From contig NC_081410.1 in the NCBI RefSeq assembly GCF_030272615.1, positions 573,759,241-573,823,240 on the forward strand: DNA of 64,000 nucleotides, written 5' to 3'. This DNA comes from Cryptomeria japonica (lineage: Eukaryota > Streptophyta > Pinopsida > Cupressales > Cupressaceae). Shown in pieces: positions 44,212-55,575 of the stretch (positions are counted from its first letter, which is position 1; each line of letters begins with the position of its first letter). The translations under genes and the position numbers were made by a program. Under the pieces are notes generated by a model. That model saw only the letters and a program-made list of their open reading frames with translations, was not told the DNA's origin and did not search any database.

Positions 44212-47200
44212 CTAAGTCTCTACCAGTGAGGGTATAACCCCAAGATGCTTTCTGAGATATTGAAAAGTTTCTTTAGGCAAAGGCTTAGTAAAGATATCTG
44301 CAATCTGCTCTTTAGTATTCACATAAACCAATTTCACTTCTTTTGCTTCAACTTTCTCTTTTAGAAAATTGAATTTTATTGAAACATGTTTAGTTTTAGA
44401 GTGAAATACCGGATTCTTAGATATATAAATTGTTGCCATATTATCATAGTAAATGATTATAGGTTCTTTGCATTTTACCTTTATGTCTTTCAACATTTGC
44501 TTAATCCATAATACCTGAGTACAATTAGTTGTTGTTGCAACATATTATGATTTTGTTGTTGATAATGATGTATAACTCTATTTCTTGCTCAACCATGAAA
44601 TCAATCTGCTACCAAGAAAGAATGCTCCGTTGGTGGTGCTTTTTCTATCATCTACATCTCCTGCCCAATTTCCATTTGTGTATGCACATAAATCAAAATT
44701 TTCATCTTTAGGATACCATAAACCAAGATTTGTTGTGCCTTGTAAATACCAGAAAATCCTTTTTACTACTGATTCATGATTTTCCTTAGGATTACTCTGA
44801 AATCTTGAAACAATACATATTGCATTCATAATATTAGGTCTTGTTTGTGTCAAATATAGTAAACCTCCAATCATAGATCTATATCTTGTCGGATTAACAG
44901 GTGTTGATTCATCCTTCAATGATAGTTTATCAGTTGTAGTCATAGGAGTACTTACCAGTTTAGAGTTTTTCATACCAAATTTCTTTAGTAGTTCTTTCAA
45001 GTACTTTGATTGAAATATGAATATACCTTTATCAGTCTGTGAAATCTGCAATCCTAAAAAGAATTTTATCTCCCTAATCATAGACATTTCAAATTATTCC
45101 TGCATCTTATTAGAAAAGTCTTTACCCAATCCATCTTCTCCTCCAAAAATGATATCATCAACAAAAACTTCAATAACCAAGATGTCATCTTTAGTCACTT
45201 TGAAATATAAGTTGATGTCAGCGTTACCTTTAGTGTAACCAAGCTTCAAAAGATATTTGTCCAATCTAGCATACCAAGCTCTAGGAGCTTTCTTTAATCC
45301 ATATAAAGCTTTCCTTAACCTACAAACCATATCTTTGTCATTTGTCAAAGAAAATCCATCAAGTTGTTCAATGTAAACTTCCTCTTCAAGATCACCATTC
45401 AGAAATGCACATTTAACATCCATTTGATATACTTTATAGTTCTTGTGCGTTGTAAATGCTAGAAATAGTTTGACTACCTCAATTCTAGCTACCAGTGCAA
45501 AGGTTTCATTGTAATCAATTCCCTCTTTCTGTGAATATCCCTTACACACTAATCTTGCTTTGTTTCTAATTACCTTACCATCTTCATTAAGTTTATTTCT
45601 GAATACCCATTTAGTTCCAATTACATTTCTTTTTTAGGCTGGGGAACCAATGTTCATGTGTTATTCTTTTCAATTTGTTCCAATTCATCTTCCATAGCTT
45701 TAATCCAATGTTTATCTTCACATGCCTTAAAAATAGTTGTTGGTTCAATTTGAGAAATTAAGCATACCTCTTCATTTTCTAGTCTTCCTCTTGTCATAAC
45801 ACCTTGATACTTATAATTCCCAATTATCTGACTTTCAGAGTAATTCAGTCTTACATACGTAGGTGTATTCACTTGTTGTTGTTCTTCAGTCACTGTAGAA
45901 TTCTCAGATGATGCCGGTGTGACTGGATCAACATTCTATATTGGTGCATTCAGTGTAGGTTCATTTGTGATAATCTCAACTGTCGGTTCAGTCCGTAGAC
46001 CTTGAATTACCTCTAAACTATTCATCAATCTTCACATTTGCACTCTCAATGATTTTCTACAATCTCTTATTAAAACATCTATATGCATTTCTCTTAGATG
46101 AATAACCAAGAAATATTCCTTCATCACTTCTAGGATCAAATTTACCAATATAATCATCTCTCCAAATATAACATTTGCTTCCAAATATTCTGAAATATTT
46201 AAGAGTAGTAGTATTACCAAACCATAGTTCTTGAGGGGTCTTGCCAGTTTCACCTTTGATGTGAACTCTGTTGAATGTGTAAACCACTGTATTCACTGCT
46301 TCTCTCTAGTACACATGAGGTAGGTTTGCTTCTGATATCATGCTTCTAGTTGCATCTAGAATAGTTTTGTTCTTCCTTTCCACAACTCCATTTTACTGGG
46401 GTGTCTGAGGTGTTGATAGTTGTCTTCTGATTCCATTCACTTTACAGAATGTATTAAATTCCTTAGATGTGAATTCACCTCCTTGATTTGATCCTAAACA
46501 TTTGATTTTCTTACCGGTTTCATTCTCTGCCATTACCTTGAATAATTTGAATTTCCCAAAAGCTTTTGATTTCTCCCTGAGAAAAGTAACCCAACACATT
46601 CTAGAATAATCATCAATGATTAGCATAAAATATCTATCTCCTTGTAGACTTCTAGTTCTTGTTGGACCACATAAATCAATATGAATTAAATCAAGAACAT
46701 TATTGGATTTCTCTAGAATACTCTTAAAAGTTGTTCTAACTTGTTTTCCAAATTGACATTCCTTACATACCAGATTGTGAGGTTTTACAATCTTAGGTAA
46801 ATCCCTTACTGCCTTAGTTGTATTGATCTTCACAATGCAATCAAAATTTACATGACAAGATCTCTTATGCCATAACCAACTTTCATCAATATGTGCAATC
46901 AAGCATGTCTTCTCATTGTTATTCAAGTGAAAGATATTACCTCTAATCTGATTACCGGTTGCAATTTCCAAACCAGTTCTATTCATGATTTTACATTTAC
47001 CATTCTTGAATTGTAACTGAAATCCCTTTTCAACTAATTGACCAACACTCAAAAGATTATGCTTCAAACCTTCAACATAATAAATGTTGTCAGTATTGTG
47101 CTTACCATCAAAAGATATAATGCCTTTTCCTCTTATCAAACAAGCTTTATCATTCCCAAATCTTACTAGACCTCCATTGTATTCCTGAAAGGTTAAGAAT

Positions 47201-47223
47201 TTACTTTTATCACCAGTCATATG
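44212..47223 (-). pseudogene. Copia-C pol, main part
   Basis: Minus-strand order: rest of protease (MTGDKSKFLTF), GAG-pre-integrase (LWHKRSCHVNF, CKECQFGKQ), integrase core with HIDLCGP and IDDYSR but GSNQGGEF where the second catalytic Asp is Asn. TAA follows, just before NGVVERKN. Then RT with [20 protein letters not shown] and intact FVDDIIFGG; RNase H with AYTNGNWAGDVDD (first catalytic Asp now Asn), IYYDNMATIYISKNP and TKHVSIKFNFLKEKV. Ends at SLVET, TAG 44212-44214. Several stops and frameshifts. Inactive. Confidence 0.9.
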
Positions 47224-48344
47224 TGTTGGCATTTTTGATGATTATGTTGTGATTGTCATTGATGGACACACACTTGCATTAAGATCATTTTTGTATGTAT
47301 AAGTTAAAGCTCAACCGGTACTTGTTTCAACCAGTATGATGCATTATAGTCCTTACACTATTGGTGTTTTGCAGAAAGTGATTACCGATCTGAAGTGGTA
47401 TGTTGACCCCAAGCGGTTCGAGGATCTCAAGTAGTACGAAGGATCAAAGTAGTGGAACACATATTTTCTAGTCTTCATTTTGTCAAATCGGCAACCGGTA
47501 TTTTGTATGAACTGGTAATACTCTGTGATGAGTTACCAACTAGCATTTTGTGATGAGTTACCATCCACCGATTGTTTGATGGTGTTGACACTTTAATGGT
47601 GCTTTTTGTGTCATGTTACAAAATATGTCTAGATGCATTGAACCTAGGAAATTGTATTGTAATCCTATTGGACTGACATGAAATCAAATTCCTTTATAAG
47701 GACATCATGTCTGGGGTTTTAGGTTGTTGTTGTTGTTGATGTTGTTGCGAGAGTTTAAGGTGGTTGATGAGTTAGAGAGAGTATGAATGTGTAGAAGACT
47801 GAAGTAATGCTAGAATGCATTAGGAACGAGCTATCAAGGATCTAACAAAGCAATCTGTGCTATTAGCTAGATCACTCACTTGTTGATTACTCACATCTTC
47901 GACAAGTCTGTAGCCCTTAACCGGGTAGGCCCAAAAGCCTTTTTTAAATACTCTAACAATGTGGTTCACATCTATGGATCTAAAATCCTCTAGCAAGGTT
48001 GTCTTTAGTCGGACTTATCTCCTAACAGAGATTGAGATTCTTAAGAGGATCTGTTCGGGTAAAGAACATTATATGACCTTAACTGGTCTAGTTCCTATTC
48101 TGTAGATAGTTACTTGTGAGTTCCATCTCACCGTGGTTTTTTCCCATTTGGGTTTCCACATCAAAATCTCTTGTGTTATGGTGTTTGTGCTTCTGTGGGT
48201 GAATGCATTATTTGCTATTTGGTTTGCATGTGTGCTAACCGGTTTGTCTGCTAAACTATTTTACCAATTTACTGTTAGTCTAGCAAAGTGTTTAAGTACA
48301 AAGATTTTTGGCATACCAATTCACCCCCCTCTTAGTATTCATCA
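47224..48344 (+). repeat. 5' LTR of Element-D
   Basis: 1121 bp, TGTTGGCATT...TATTCATCA. Short GTT repeats near 47727. No real gene inside; the open frame near 48133-48372 is chance and recurs in the other LTR. Confidence 0.9.
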
Positions 48345-48359
48345 ATTGGTATCAGAGCC
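48345..48359 (+). promoter_or_regulatory. Primer-binding site of Element-D
   Basis: ATTGGTATCAGAGCC, a perfect plant initiator-Met tRNA site directly after the LTR. Confidence 0.9.
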
Positions 48360-48394
48360 TACCTTTCTATAAGTTTAACCACTTGGAAAGAGAT

Positions 48395-49672
48395 ATGGGG
48401 GAATACACATTGAGGGAACTTACTCATTGGCTCACTCAGTCTGAGTAAGCCTATGATGATCTTATGGTCAAATATAAGGCATCTCAAGAAAAGAGGATAG
48501 AACATGCTAAAAAGCTGATGGAGCTATCTGAAAATAGTTCTTTTGATGAAGCGGACATGGAAGCCCTGATTCAAGAAGTAGAAAAGCTGAATGAATCCAA
48601 TTGCATCCTAAGAAAAGAATTGGAAGGACTAACTATTTGAATGTGTCAAGAGCTTGAGAACTAGAGGAAAGCTGAAGATCTAGTCAAAGACAAAGATCAT
48701 GAAAACTCCAAGCTAAAGCAAGAGATCAGTGCCCTAACTACTCAACTCCGTGTGAGAAAAGTGGAAAAGGAAGACATGCAAGGAGAACTAAACATTGCCA
48801 TCTTTGAAAATGAAAACCTGATGGAAACAAATGTTGCTATTTCCAAAGAACTCTCTGAGTCAAAGGAAATACTTGCTAAGTTCAACAAGAGTACTGTCAA
48901 GCTAGAGAAAAAGCTTGAATCTGCCAAACCTGTCAAGAATATTGAAGGACTTGGTTATTCCGGTCATGAGGAAGGTGAGACCTCTAGCACAAATGCTAGA
49001 ACATCAAAGAATCAACCGGCATCAAAGGATAAAGGTAAGCAAAAGTTTAAACATGTTTTCTTTAACTGTCTTAAAGAAGGACATACTGCCAATGTCTATA
49101 GGAGTAAGGCTTACAATAATTTCCCTTATTTTCTAAATGATAAGCCCAGATCCTATAAATTCAATGGTAACTATTATGCATACAACAAGTTTGGGCATAG
49201 AGCATCTGAATGCAGGTTTGTTATGAACAACACTGGAAGATATCCTCAGAGGACTCACAGAGTTGGTCCTGAACCTTTTATGAACCGGAATCACAACCAG
49301 TTTAATGCCTTCAATCATTAGTCAAGAAGTGGTGGCTATCAAGTGGAAACCAGATGGAGAGAAAACTGTTTGATCTATCATAATCATGGTCACACTACTC
49401 CAACATGTAGGAGGAAGAATAGCAACATGAATAATGGACCTTGGAGAGCACCTGGAATGGTCTGCTATCACTGTAACAAACTGGGTCACATTGCCAAATT
49501 CTACAGATCAAGAAAGAACATATCGGATGATATACTGGTCTCTCTGGAAGGAAAGATTGATATTGACACTATTCAAGCAGATATGAAGAAAACCTGGAAG
49601 AAGAAACTTGTGGTGTTACAAGAAGAACCGGTTTCTGCACCTAGTGTGGAAATAATGGAACTGGCAAACTAA
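48395..49672 (+). pseudogene. Element-D gag-like protein with four zinc knuckles
   Basis: One plus frame from ATG 48395 with stops at 48446 (TAA), 48638 (TGA), 48662 and 49319 (both TAG), ending at TAA 49670-49672. The N-terminal half is a long charged coiled coil (KQEISALTTQL, ELSESKEILAKF). The C-terminal half carries four CCHC-type knuckles: FFNCLKEGHTANVY, YYAYNKFGHRASEC, CLIYHNHGHTTPTC and CYHCNKLGHIAKFY. Each has lost at least one Cys: six of twelve in all, five to Tyr and one to Phe. His and Gly positions remain. Confidence 0.8.
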
Positions 49673-50118
49673 GCATTAGAAAAGCTTAGGGGGAGCAAAC
49701 GAAAAAATGTTTCGAACCCCAAGTTTACACTAGTAAAAGACCTTAACCAGTATGCGATACCTATCATTTGGCAGAAGACCAGAAATGGTAAAAGGTAAAT
49801 TAGGGTTTACGCCCTAATGGTGGAGCATTAATTATAGTTGGTGAGGAATATGCTTAAAAGGAATTTTTCAAATCATTTCTCACTATCATTTTTTGAAGCA
49901 AAGAAGGTTTTCAAGTGCAGAGCAATGATAAAGTGATTTGTGTTGTGATTCAGAGAAAGTTGGAAACCTTGAAGGAGATTCAAAAGCAAATTGCAAATGG
50001 TCAAGAGAAGAAAGCAAAGCGGCGATTCTACAATCGATAGAGTGTGAGGTGAAGTAGAATCTAAAAGCCCTAAATTCATGATTTCCGAAAGGTATTTCTT
50101 GAGTTTTCAGTTTTAATC

Positions 50119-52681
50119 ATGGCTTCCGCATCTCATACTAGCTCTAGTGCATCTATCGATTCAATAAGCTTCATTCAACGCAAGTCTAAATACAATTCCC
50201 TGTCACAAGTTCCTGTTGGAGTAATAGTAGAAGAGGGAATCTCCAATTATATAGATTGTAAGATTGAAGACCTAGGGTCTCTAGCAATCCGCTCATAGCT
50301 AGGTTTATTTTGTGGAAAAGATAAGAAGATCAAACTAGAGTATAGCATCTTGGAGAAGAAGAAACTTCATAATGCACTTTACTTCCTAGAGGATTTCACA
50401 GATAACCATATTAGGATCATCCTGAGTAGAGTTCATGGTGACAAGATGTACTTGGAGAAAATGCTTGATATAACACCACAAGTTGTTCATGCCATCATCG
50501 GTTTCTACAATGTCAATGAAGTGTCAGCCCTAAGGAAGACCATCAAAACTGAAATGACCAAGCTCACCGGTTCAGTGAGCGACTCATGAGGAATGACTGT
50601 TAATTCCATCAAGGATGACCTTGTGAAATATGTGTGCATGGTGATTGGATACCGGACGTTCTCTGCTAGCAGAATTAACTCTGTATCTATTGCAGTGGTA
50701 AATGTCGCTTACCGGATGATCAAGGAAGATGCATCATTTGACCTGTGCACCGGTATGCAAAGACAGCTCCCGTTGAACCTTAAATCAATCAAACAAGATA
50801 ATGCATTAAAATTCAGGTTTGGACAACTTCTAGTAGGACTATTTTTCTACTTCCAAGGTTACTTCCTTAGAGTGGGAGATATTCAGTGGTCTGCAGACCA
50901 ACCGGTTACCAAGTAGATCAAAGAAAGCTTGCAAGCAGTTGGAACCAGCTACCCTAAAGTTTTGAACAAGTACTTTGATGAGTTCAAAGGCAAGATGAGC
51001 CTGAGGATGAGGATATTCGATGACAAAGTCAAGAAATATGAAGAGGACATTTGTTTTATCATCAAAGTGGATCAATGCATAAAAGAGGTTGTTGAGCCTA
51101 GAGAGGAAGAAGTGGAGCCTATGGGCTATTAGGTGATGAATGATATGCTGGATGGGTAAGCCACTACCCTTATTGTCTCACCTCTTAATCCGAAGAAGAA
51201 GAGAACCAGTAATGACAGAACTGGATGAAGTGTTTGATGATGAAGGAAATCCGGTTGTTGAACCTATTGACACCATTAATGTCGATGCTCTAGAGGTAGA
51301 AGATGTTGCTCAAGGCACTCCATCTGAAGCAACAAGATCGGAGAAGCAAGCTGAACATGCTGAAAATCAAGCAAAGGACAAACAAGAGGCAGCAAAGGAA
51401 CATGCAGAGAAGAAGAAAAAGGAAGAAGATGAGGGAAAATGGAAAGAGGAGGAGAAGAGAAAAGAGGATGAAGAGAAAAAGAAACAAGAAGATGCAAAGA
51501 AGAAGAAAGAAGAAGAGGATAAGGAAGAGGAGAAGCGAAAGGAAGCAAAGAAAAAGAAGAAGGAAGAGGAAGAAAAGGAAGAGGAGAAGAGAAAGGAAGC
51601 AAAGAAAAAGAAGAAGGAAGAGGAAGAAACGAAAGAGGAGAAGTGGAAGGAAACAGAGAAAAGGAAGAAGGAAGAGGAAGAGAAGGAAGAGGAGAAGAGG
51701 AAGGAAGCAAAAAAGAAGAAGGTAGAAGAGGATAAGGAAGAGGAAAAGAGAAGAGAAGTGGTAAAGAAGAAAACAGAGGAGGACAAGGAAGGAGAAGTGA
51801 CAAAGAGCATGCAAATGGAGACACCTGAGGCAACCAGTAGTCAAGCCAAACTAGCTGACCTCACAAGTCCCATTGACCTCCAGCCTGCAAGTGAAATGGA
51901 GCTACTACAGAGCATCAAGGTTGCTCAAGAATGCCTTGAAGTGATATGGAGGAAAAAGGAGCAAGATGTGATCCAAGCGGCGGTGGACACTCTTACCAGT
52001 TTGATACCTGGTACAAACCTTCTGAATATTGATTCATTGCTAGCTCAACTAAAGCTCCTATGCATATTAGTGGATGATTAGGTGCAGAGCCTAGAAGAGG
52101 CAGCAGAGGCAAATGCCAAGAAAGAGCATCAAAAATATCTAAACATTTCTTTGGTGAAAAAAATAAATGAGCTTCAGTCTGATCTACAAAAAGCTCAAAA
52201 GGATATAAGGGATGCTCTAGATGAGGGGAATCTTCTACTCAACAAGATTTACCAACCCCATCTATTTTGTGATGATGTGCTTGCATAGAAGCAAAAGCTT
52301 CAATCTAATTTATAGTCATACATGAGCACCTTCAAGCTGCCATATGACTCCTTTACATCTTATGGGAAAACTATTCACCAGTTTCATATCTAGTCTACTA
52401 AAATAGAGCATGAGATTAGCACCCGGTCATGAGATTTGCAGGAGCTACAACTGGTTCTACTCCCACATCTGCAAATACTTCAGAAGTACTATCTTAATCT
52501 GGATGCCTTAACGGCGACACGGGAGATGAGCACAATAGACACCATGGAAGAATAGGTCTCCCAGATGCAAACAGAGAAAGAAGTAGCCACTTCCCTACTT
52601 GAGTCCTGGTCCTTATCTATGAAACAATTTTTGCAGGACTTCAAATCAGTTTTTGACAAGTTTTATTCCTTATTGTCATAA
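50119..52681 (+). pseudogene. Element-D second ORF: unknown protein with Lys/Glu repeats
   Basis: Opens MASASHTSSSASIDSISF. Frame 1 runs to about 51200 with stops (50296, 50587, 50914 and 51130). It has an alpha-helical domain with 'KKKLHNALYFLEDF', 'VHAIIGFYNVNEVSALRKTI', a GLFFYFQGYFLRVGD block and acidic motifs. After a frameshift near 51215, frame 2 has MTELDEVFDDEGNPVVEP, a Lys/Glu repeat region (about 51400-51800, five units of ~18 residues ending KRKEAKKKK), a helical domain (SEMELLQSIKVAQECLEV), and a C-terminal coiled coil to TAA 52679. No homology recognised. It could be an accessory structural protein or a captured host gene (inference). Confidence 0.65.
51385..51800 (+). repeat. 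Purine tract encoding the Lys/Glu repeats
   Basis: About 415 bp almost entirely A and G on the plus strand, with an internal ~54-bp period (GAGGAGAAGAGAAAGGAAGC and variants near 51530, 51584, 51632, 51692 and 51746). Such mirror-like purine tracts can form triplex DNA; that is established for similar sequences, not shown here. Confidence 0.85.
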
Positions 52682-52937
52682 ACTCTTATTCTTTTAATAC
52701 TAATAACACAGGTGTTAGTCTGTAATATTTTGTTGTCATTAATGGCAAAGGGGGAGAAGTATAAATTTTGAAAGTTTTGATGTATACTTTCATTTTATTT
52801 CTGTCAAGAAGTAGTATACATTGTATTTTCTACAAAAGGGATAGTGTATATGCTTAGGGGGAGTAATTTTGATTCTAGCATATTTTTGTTGTAAAACACT
52901 TAGATGTCAAAATTTCCTAAGTGTTGTCATCAATGCC
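52682..52937 (+). other. 3' non-coding region of Element-D
   Basis: AT-rich, with 'GGCAAAGGGGGAG' at 52744, an extra PPT-like tract, and 'TAGGGGGAG' at 52855. Confidence 0.6.
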
Positions 52938-52949
52938 AAAGTGGGAGAT
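52938..52949 (+). promoter_or_regulatory. Polypurine tract of Element-D
   Basis: AAAGTGGGAGAT immediately before TGTTGGCATT of the 3' LTR. Confidence 0.85.
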
Positions 52950-54053
52950 TGTTGGCATTTTTTATGATTATGTTGTGATTGTCATTGATGGACACACACT
53001 TGCATTGAGATCATTTTTGTATGTATAAGTTAAAGCTCAACGGGTACTTGCTCCAATCGATATGATGCATTATAGTCCTTAGACTATTGGTGTTCTGCAG
53101 AAAGTGATTACCGATATGAAGCGGTATGTTGACTTCAAGCGGTTCGAGGATCTCAAGTGGTACGAAGGATCAAAGTGGCGGAACACATATTTCCTAGTCT
53201 TCATTTTGTCAAACTGGCAACCGGTATTTTGTATGAACCTATAATACTCTATGATGAGTTACCAACCAGCATTTTCTGATGAGTTACCATCCACCGATTG
53301 TTTGATGGTGTCGACACTTTAACGGTGCTTTTTGTGTCGTGTTACAGAATATGTCTAGATGCATTGAACCTAGGAAATTGTATTGTAATCCTATTGGACC
53401 AACATGAAATCAGATTCCTTTATAAGGACATCATGTCTAGGGTTTTAGGTTGTTGTTGTTGTTGATGTTATTGCGAGGGTTTAATGTGGTTGATGAGTTA
53501 GAGAGAGTATGAATGTGTAGAAGACTGAAGTAATGCTAGAATGCATTAGGAATGAGCTATCAAGGATCTAACAAAGAAATCTGTGCTATTAGCTAGATCA
53601 CTCACTTGCTGATTACTCACATCTTCGACAAGTTTGTAGCCTTTAACCAGGTAGGCCCAAAAGCCTTTTGTAAATCCTCTAACAAGGTGGTTCACATCTA
53701 TGGATCTAAAATCCTCTAGTAAGGTAGTCTTTAATTGGACTTATCTCCTAATAGAGATTGAGATTCCTAACAGGATCTGTTCTGGTAAAGAACATTGTAT
53801 GACCTTAACCGGTCTGGTTCCTATTCTGCAGATAGTTACTTGTGAGTTCCATCTCACCGTGGTTTTTTCCCATTTCGGTTTCCACATCAAAATCTCTTGT
53901 GTTATGGTGTTTGTGCTTCTATGGGTGAATGCATTATTTTCTATTTGGTTTGCATGTGTGCTAATTGGTTTGTCTGCTAAACTGTTTTACCAATTTACTG
54001 TCAGTCTAGCAAAGTGTTTAAGTACAAATATTTTTGGCATACTAATTCACCCC
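52950..54053 (+). repeat. 3' LTR of Element-D, left piece
   Basis: 1104 bp. Ends in TTCACCCC where segment E enters. It differs from the 5' LTR at about 13 of the first 200 positions. Continues at 55558. Confidence 0.88.
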
Positions 54054-55551
54054 TATTGGCATTATAATAGACAAGGAGAGATTGTTGGCATTTCAATTAG
54101 GATATTGAGAAGGTTGTTAATGATTATGGATATAACTGAGCAAGGATGTTTACTATCTTAATATTATTATTTTATCATTGATGTCAAGAAATTGATTTTC
54201 TAATTTAGTATGATGTTGCTATATCTTAAGAAGTATGATTTGATGAGTATAAAGATGTCGGTAAAAGACACAGAAAGAATATGATGAATAAGGGGAGAAA
54301 TAAGTTAATCAATGGGCAACTATTACCGAGTTAGACAATGATGAGATCATGATGTTTAGATTGTTTTGATATCCTACATATGTTGTTGATTGTAAGGTTA
54401 ATACTATACTATGTTACCAAGCAAAGAACCTAGTCGGTAAACCCTAAGGTTATCGTTATTGGTTAATGAAGGCAGAATGTCTACCGAGTGAAGCTTAGTA
54501 TTTACCGAGTTGCAACCGAGTAGTAATAGAATGCATTGAATGAATAAAAGCATTATTTAATGAAGGAAGCTGATGAGCTAGAACTAATTAAATGATTGGT
54601 ATGTCGTGCATGAAGTTTGTTAAAGAATCTATGGCAAAGGAAGATCGGCAGGAAGATCTATAACGTAGATTGAACCGCAATACCCTAGCACAAGTTCCAA
54701 GAAATGTATGCAAGTTCCAAGGTGGCGTAAAACATTTTCAAATCAAAGGATACATTGAACCTGGTCAAGCGTAAAGATCTGATGGCTATGATTGATCATG
54801 AGATATGTGATCAAGGAGATTAAGTGGTTAGCAATTGTTTATAAATAAGGAACTGTTGATAAACAATGTATGCGGGAAAGTGTATGCACAGGGATGCTAC
54901 ATAGTGATTACCGAGAAATAAAGCTTGAAGAGTTGTTTGAATAATAGAGTATAGAGCCTAGCAGATGGACAAGATAAAGTTCTATATCTATATTGTATTG
55001 AGCAAATAAGAATTTTCTTTAGCATTTTAGATGTGAAGTTGCAGATAGATTTTTATTATAATTATTTTGTGAGGTGACATAAAATCTCTTAATTGAGTGG
55101 ACTTAACAGTCTTATTTGTAAAACCCTCTAGCAAGGTGACATTTTGATTGAGTGTTTAAAATCCTTTAACAAGGTCACTTCTAAAAAGGTGAAGATCCTA
55201 ACAGATATGAGGGAAATCCCTTAACCAAGTCACATCTAGCAATGTGTTTTTAATCTTTAACAGGATTTGCTTTTAACCGAACGTACTCTAGAAGAGTATA
55301 TTTCTTAGTGGGTCCGAAATCCCATAGTGGTTTTTCCCTATTTGGGTTTCCACGTTAAATCTGGTGTTATGAGTTTTATGATGTTTATATGCTTTTGAGT
55401 TTGCATGTTTAGTAGTTTTGGTAATATTATTGAAGTATGTGTTACCGAGGTTGAATCTGTTGTTTTTATGGAAGATTAAGGTTGTATGATTCACCCCCCC
55501 TCTCATCTTATTAGCTTGGCATCTATACTTAACATTAAGTATCAGAACTAT
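54054..55551 (+). mobile_element. Segment E: permuted PPT-LTR-PBS insertion
   Basis: 1498 bp flanked by CACCCC (54048-54053 and 55552-55557). It starts with 29 bp typical of the 3' internal end of a copia element (TATTGGCATTATAATAGAC, then PPT ACAAGGAGAGAT). Next is an LTR 54083-55534 (1452 bp, TGTTGGCATTTC...TACTTAACA), and then 17 bp starting TTAAGTATCAGAAC, which resembles the PBS. A normal solo LTR would have no PPT or PBS. The structure equals a one-LTR circle opened within its internal region. Confidence 0.7.
54083..55534 (+). repeat. LTR inside segment E
   Basis: 1452 bp, TGTTGG...TTAACA. No coding sequence seen. Its 3' end has 'TTCACCCCCCCTCTCAT', very like the target in the LTR of Element-D, so related elements or recombination may be involved. 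Confidence 0.7.
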
Positions 55552-55557
55552 CACCCC

Positions 55558-55575
55558 CCCTCTTAGTATTCATCA
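55558..55575 (+). repeat. 3' LTR of Element-D, right piece
   Basis: The last 18 bp (C-run, TCTTAGTATTCATCA). Left and right pieces total 1122 bp against 1121 for the 5' LTR. Confidence 0.85.

Larger units (their letters stand above)
47224..55575 (+). mobile_element. Element-D: non-autonomous LTR retrotransposon with gag and a novel ORF
   Basis: Plus strand. 5' LTR 47224-48344, PBS, gag-like frame 48395-49672, second large frame 50119-52681, PPT, 3' LTR 52950-55575 (split by segment E). Perfect TSD ATATG (47219-47223 and 55576-55580) in the Copia-C protease. No protease, integrase, RT or RNase H was found anywhere inside. LTR ends TGTTGG...CATCA and the PBS type match copia elements, so copia enzymes probably mobilised it. 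Confidence 0.9.

Noticed and set aside
51276-51844. Leu/Ser/Phe-rich open frames on the minus strand
   Set aside because: They are the antisense of the Lys/Glu purine tract; composition alone creates them.
48133-54161. Two similar hydrophobic open frames at 48133-48372 and 53700-54161
   Set aside because: Both lie in the LTRs of Element-D and are simply the two LTR copies; no start or domain support.
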